A stretch of 36,669 nucleotides of DNA from Collybiopsis luxurians FD-317 M1 (lineage: Eukaryota; Basidiomycota; Agaricomycetes; Agaricales; Omphalotaceae), in contig KN834852.1 of NCBI GenBank assembly GCA_000827265.1, positions 125,635-162,303 of the forward strand, given 5' to 3'. Both the position numbers and the translations under genes were made by a program. Positions within the stretch are counted from its first letter, which is position 1; each line of letters opens with the position of its first letter. The notes beneath the pieces were generated by a model. The model was given only the letters and a program-made list of their open reading frames with translations. It was not told the DNA's origin and searched no databases. Below, piece after piece: positions 32,101-36,669 of this stretch.

Positions 32101-34370
32101 CCGCATGCCGATGCGCAGACACCTTCGTCGGATATATCCGTTCCGTGCGGAAGACGCGGAGGTTCGGGGGGATGACTCGCGGGAGCGTTACGGTGGATGA
32201 CCAGGGGCCGGTGTACGGGTTCGAGGGACCGTAACGCCGGTTGTCGAACGAGTGCCAGCCGATGGGGTAATCGGGCGGATCGAAGTCATAGAGGGGTTGG
32301 TAGACAAAGTGTCCTCGGTGGGGCATGACGGCGCAAAAGTGGTTCAGGTGGGGTATGGCGGATTGGAGAGTGAGGAGTGCCCTGCGAATAAAGATGTCAA
32401 CAAACTGAAGAAGAACAGGGACGGTGGAACCCAACTTACCCTGTCGATTCAACCCTCAAAGGCGGCATATCATCATCATCCATATCCACATCCTCCTCCT
32501 TCTCCCAATCATCCGCACCCGCACCCGCACCCACACCCCCAACCCACCTCTCCGTATCCAAATATCTCGCCACCATCTCCGCCTCCAACCTCTGCCACTT
32601 CACCACATCCTCCCTCCCCATCCCGCTCCCCACTCCCACGGCCCCCTCCTCGAACATCATAACAAACGTACTCCTCCTCTTCCTCGCCCTCCCCCGACTC
32701 TGCGCCCACGACGCCATATTCATCGGCCGATCCCACCTAATCACACACCCACACGCCTGCACATCGATCCCCTCCTCCGCCACCGACGTCGACACGATCA
32801 AATTCTTCTCTCCCAGTCTAAAATCCATCAGGATTTCATTCTGTGTTTGCTTGACAAATCGCCTGGTGATGTCGAGGAACGCATGCCGGTGCGAACTATC
32901 CGACGCTCCCAACAGAGGACCGGTTTGGAATTCGAGTTTAGTGACGGGGTGATGCTTGAGGAGCTCGGATAAAGCCAAAACGACGTCCCGACGCTGGACG
33001 AAGACGAGCGCGGAGAAGGACTCGTTAGCTTTTTCCGCTTCTTCTTTTTCGTTCAGCAGACACTGGAGGAGGGCGGAGACCTTGTCGGACTGCTCGTCGG
33101 TGATATCGTCAGGGTAGTACGACACGGGGGTGATCATGATCCCGTTGATGATCCCGAGGAGGTAGGCTTTTTCTTGACTCTGCCATGAAGGCATGACATA
33201 TTCAGCTGAAGACCCAGACCCAGCCTTCTTCGCATTCTCAATCACCTCCCAAACGAACCAATCCGTCGCCCACGCCCCGACCTCACTCAAAATCTCCCTC
33301 GCAGCGCGCACGAAGTCCCTTAACCCTTTATGCGTGAACGTCCCATCGTTCGCGATCGTCTTGGACAGTCTCTGGTCGAGACGGACGTACTCGGGTGTAC
33401 CGGGGGATTTTTGGGAAAGTTGGTTGCGGAGGGATTTAATGTAGGGGTCGTTGGAGATGTCGAGGCGGTTGGTGGCGTATTCGAGGGCGGCGAGGTTGGT
33501 GGAGAAGGGAGGGTTAGAGGTGCTGGGAGGGCTGTACATGATGTGTTTGAAGGTGGGACGGTGGACGTAATCGGCGAGTTCGGAACGGGTTTGACGGGGA
33601 GATACGATAACCGAGTCTAAATTCGTTTCTATCATACTGTTGATAGATGTGAGCAGAGAAACGAAGGTAGTAAAGAATAACTTACCGGAAAGCTTTATCG
33701 ACATTGCCACCAAAGATAGGACTTGCAGTAAGGCCCATGATCATAGGCCTCCGGATTCGCCTCTGGCTAGACGCGATACCGGTAAGACTAGGATCCCTAG
33801 GGGGGAGTTTGTGATAGAACTCCTGCATGATTCGGTTATACGGATCATTATCGACGGCATGGTGAGCCTCGTCGAAGATGATCAAACCGATATCTACACC
33901 CATTAAGATATAGCCGTGGCGCAGCGCATCGAGTAGTACCTGCGGAGTGGAAACCATGACTCGATGAGTGGAGAGGACACTCTTCCAGAGCGAAGCATCC
34001 TTCCATTGGTCCGGGGCTAGTGCTCCCGATATGAGACCGACAGAGACAGGGAGCGCGTCTTTGATGACGTTGCACTGCTGTTCGCAAAGGGCGACGGTGG
34101 GTGCTAGAAACCACGACAGCTGCAGACGGAAAAGTTGACAAATCAATTCATTTTACACCGAGAGAGACATACCTTTTCCAGTTCTCGTTCACTTTCGTGT
34201 TTCAAACGTAGAATAGCGATATGAGTCTTCCCGGAACCAGTATCCATCGCAATGATAATGTTCCTCCGCAAGCTCTCATCGAGCATTTCTTGCTGATATC
34301 CCCTCGTCTTGATAGGAACTCCATTTACGGAAACCAAACTGATATTCTCGTTCATCGCTGGTAATGCCAA
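29163..34370 (-). CDS. Dicer-like ribonuclease III, intact
   Basis: Cuts long double-stranded RNA into small RNAs for RNA interference. Exons are 34370-34173, 34119-33686, 33636-32440, 32381-30820, 30757-30440 and 30385-29163, totalling 4932 bp for 1643 residues. The start at MALPAMNEN leads directly into the helicase. Domains in order are helicase motif [10 protein letters not shown] (about 42-50), motif II DEAHH (149-153), TASP (197-200) and motifs [12 protein letters not shown] and QSRGRAR (to 529). A Dicer-dimerisation-like region follows from about 611, then a poorly conserved PAZ-like stretch. RNase IIIa has ETLGD (E1075, D1079) and DVVE (D1240, E1243). RNase IIIb has EFLGD (E1348, D1352) and DMIE (D1503, E1506). 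A dsRNA-binding-like tail lies near 1554-1619. All eight catalytic acidic residues are present. A lysine-rich spacer splits RNase IIIa. Two pseudogene relatives lie at 5400-11570. Confidence 0.96.
30386..30439 (-). other. GC-AG intron in the Dicer gene
   Basis: The donor is AAAG|GCAAGT and the acceptor TTCTAG|TCC. Splicing this 54-bp intron restores the frame [15 protein letters not shown], the second half of RNase IIIa. No GT donor nearby would do so. Pseudogene 2 has the same GC donor at about 9190, so it is not a sequencing error. Confidence 0.85.
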
Positions 34371-35015
34371 AAGATGTCGATAAGGGGAAACCGCAACGCT
34401 AGAAGCTCAAGCTTATAAAGGGGATTGCGCGCCTAAGAGATACAAGGAAAAGCCTTTGATGAAGCTGCGGATTCTAAGAATGTAAATGATCATTCATGAG
34501 GTTGAGACTGAGTTTGAACCTTCATCAGATATCCCGAGCTGAAAGAATGTCAAGGCAGACTAGCAGCATGAGCGATATCGGCAGAAAGAAAAAAATACAT
34601 TAGACGCCCAAGACGCGTCCCTGCTGACCACCTCGGCGCTTAACGTTTCAATTCCGACTCGGGTGCTGCGCAGCAGAAGGTTGATGTCTAAAGAAAACAT
34701 GAGTAGATAGTAATAGTATTGCTCTGGCGAAATTGTGAATAATCTATGAACCTTATTCAGTATACAGTATGAACATAGAATATGTTCCGGGCTCGTATTC
34801 ACTGCAAGAATCGCATCGGTTACTTACCCTACAAAGAAACTAATACTTGTGTGCTCGCCCAGATTGCCCAAAAAGTAAGCCCCTAATCTAAATAAACTCT
34901 ATATTATCTCCATTAACAACCCAATGACATTCTACACAAAAAGTCCAACAAGTCCACAAAAAAAAGAAAAAAAGGAAACAGGAAAAACAAGTGGTCCCGG
35001 TCAACCCGGCTCTCA
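34371..35015. promoter_or_regulatory. Dicer 5' flank
   Basis: This is the upstream region of the Dicer gene. Parts (34715-34980) are repeated upstream of pseudogene 2. An A-rich tract near 34955-34990 is common to both. No TATA or other defined element could be assigned, and the short ORFs are not convincing. Confidence 0.4.
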
Positions 35016-35600
35016 TTACTGAAAGACCTACGAACATGCCGAACATGCCTCTCTTTTTCGAAATGGTGTTCCCGCCTGATTTTAAAAATTTATCATGGTT
35101 CTATCTTACCTTTAGCTATATTAGTGCTCCCGCGTCTCGGCTAGCCGCAAGTCAACCTGATCAGCTGTGGCTACTAGCTGAACTAAGGCTCGCTGAGCAC
35201 TCCTTCAGCTAGCTCAAGCTGGTGGGGTCCAAACCAGACAAAACAAACATAGAGTAAATATGTTTCCCATAGGCAGCAGCATTGCAAGTAGGGACTTTGA
35301 AGGACCCTGGCAAGTATTACGCCAGTGACATTTACCCGGTTTTCTTATCCTCAAGCTGGTACTAAGCTGAACATTGTGGCTTGAATTTGAGTGTGAAGTC
35401 GACTGAATGGAACCGGCTATCAGCTCGGGCTTAAGCCACAGTTCAATCCCGGCTATCAGTCATCTAAATCGTAAGCTGCGGCAACACTAGGCCATATCTT
35501 GTCCTGCTTTCCATTTTACATCAATCGGCTGGATCATGTTTGGATCACTCATTTCTTCCCTTGAGCCTCGTCACCATAAGGTTCCTCACGGCTGTTTCCT
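35016..35600. other. Repeat-like flank, no gene
   Basis: 35018-35080 is homologous to 3764-3820. Further right there are short repeated words such as AGCTCAAGCTGG and CCGGCTATCAG, suggesting transposon debris. No coding sequence is supported. Confidence 0.35.
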
Positions 35601-36318
35601 AAGTTCTACACCACCTTCCAGTCCCTTAGTTGTTCTTATTCAACCTGGAGGTATCAGATGAGTAGCGCTTTTGATGCAATGTTTGTCATCCAATGGAAAA
35701 ATTGGTATGAATATGGCCTAGATATATCTCAGTACCAAGTTACCTAGAGGTTCCTAAATATTTTATCCCAGTTCAATGGAGTTAATGTCTTCAAAAGCTA
35801 AGCAAGGTGAACCATTGCCAATCTATTATGAATGATTCTTACCTAAATTTACAATGGGGAGAACTTTGTGTTATTAAAGCTCTGCTGCATTGACATGCTA
35901 GTGTGAGCTGATATACTCTTTGGCTCATATTTCTTTTCAATAAATTTTTTAAGTTCTATGCCACTTTCCAATCCCTTAGTTGTTCTTACTCAACCTGGAG
36001 GTACTAGATGAGTAGTGCTTTTGATGCAATGGTTGTCATCCAATGGCACATTTGTTAAGAATATGGCCTGGATATATTTCAATACCAAGTTACCTAGAGA
36101 TTCCTAAACATTTTGTCCTAGTTCTATGGAGTTAATGTCTTCAAAAGCCATGCAAGATGAATTTTGCCAATCTATCATGAACTATCCTCACCTGAATTTA
36201 AAATAGAGACAACTTTGTACCTGTACAGGTGATATTAAAGCTCTGCTGCATTGACATGCTTCTTGGCTTAGGTGTGATTTGATGCTCTTTCAGTCATATT
36301 TTTTTTTCAACAAATGTT
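35601..36318. repeat. Tandem duplication, two units of about 350 bp
   Basis: Unit 1 (35601-35950) and unit 2 (35951-36318) both begin AAGTTCTAYRCCACYTTCCA and share CTTAGTTGTTCTTAYTCAAC, TACCAAGTTACCTAGAG, GTTAATGTCTTCAAAAGC and AAAGCTCTGCTGCATTGACA in the same order. They diverge by substitutions and small gaps. No coding potential is apparent. Confidence 0.85.
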
Positions 36319-36403
36319 GCACCCTCCCCTGTGGCTTCAGACCCAATGAACTTCCTTGTCAATTGTGATTTTGATCAATCATATGCCCCCTGCAAAATGG
36401 GCA

Positions 36404-36638
36404 CATCAGGAAAAATGACCTGAAGCCCAGGCTTCCCAGGGACACCCCCCAAATCCTAGGGAGCCTCAGGATCCCTGAGAATCCCTGGGGTGACCTGGGC
36501 TCCCTGGGACCTCTGAGGCCAGTTGAAAATGGCTTTGAGATGGCCTCAGGATGCTCAGAGCACCTAAGGTTGCCTAGGATTTGGGGGTGTCCCCTGGCTG
36601 GCCTGGGCAGCCGTGGGCTTTAGGGCTTTTTCCTGATG
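36404..36638. mobile_element. Small foldback/MITE-like element
   Basis: This is a 235-bp imperfect palindrome. The left CATCAGGAAAAA, CTTCCCAGGGACACCCCCCA and AATCCTAGG are mirrored on the right by TAGGATTTGGGGGTGTCCCC and TTTTTCCTGATG. The centre is near 36515. No target duplication is clear. It would fold into a long GC-rich hairpin. Confidence 0.65.
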
Positions 36639-36669
36639 CTAACTTGCTGCTTACTGTGTTCATTATTGC

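Noticed and set aside
31277..32972. Plus-strand ORFs of 307, 182 and 175 codons opposite the Dicer
   Set aside because: They are antisense shadows of GC-rich Dicer exons with low-complexity Pro/His/Arg composition and no motifs.
1..36669. CRISPR arrays, rRNA, tRNA, bacterial-type operons or ribosome-binding sites
   Set aside because: None seen; the spliced fungal genes make prokaryotic features unexpected, and no cloverleaf or rRNA-like stretch was recognised by eye.

Overview
The window looks like nuclear DNA of a filamentous fungus, most likely a mushroom-forming basidiomycete (Agaricomycetes). The evidence is short 49-91 bp GT-AG introns, a fungal Dicer-like protein of basidiomycete type, a NACHT-ankyrin receptor with the fungal pre-NACHT signature, and many small DNA transposons. 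No species is claimed. All well-supported protein genes lie on the minus strand. The exon structures were worked out by hand from splice signals and reading frame.

Layout. 1-2303 (possibly to 2890): an apparently intact STAND/NLR-like gene with NACHT and ankyrin domains, running off the left edge. 3151-3737: a long near-perfect inverted repeat. 3740-12930: a decayed tandem array made of an unrecognised plus-strand gene (here called X/O) and two Dicer pseudogenes (psi1 at about 5400-7335, psi2 at about 8840-11570, the latter broken by an assembly gap at 10810-11447). 13413-15167: alpha/beta-hydrolase copy A, inside a duplicated block of about 3 kb. 16310-20750: gene-poor transposon debris. 20753-21422: a tentative acidic/basic small gene. 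21619-23336: alpha/beta-hydrolase copy B with the same six exon lengths. 24220-28817: a 4.6 kb hAT-like element with 8-bp target-site duplication, inserted in the flank of block B and itself carrying a nested mariner-type MITE. 29163-34370: an intact Dicer-like gene of 1643 codons. 34371-36669: its upstream flank, then a 350-bp tandem repeat and a small foldback element.

How it fits together. The locus holds one full Dicer (RNA interference) and one NLR (non-self or stress sensing), with segmental duplication around them. The two Dicer pseudogenes share an internal deletion absent from the intact gene, so they descend from one already broken copy that was then duplicated. Psi1 later had a 175-bp segment flipped. 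The hydrolase was duplicated with its flanks, and both copies remain open. The X/O gene repeats with the Dicer pseudogenes and shows a codon pattern suggesting past selection, but I do not recognise it.
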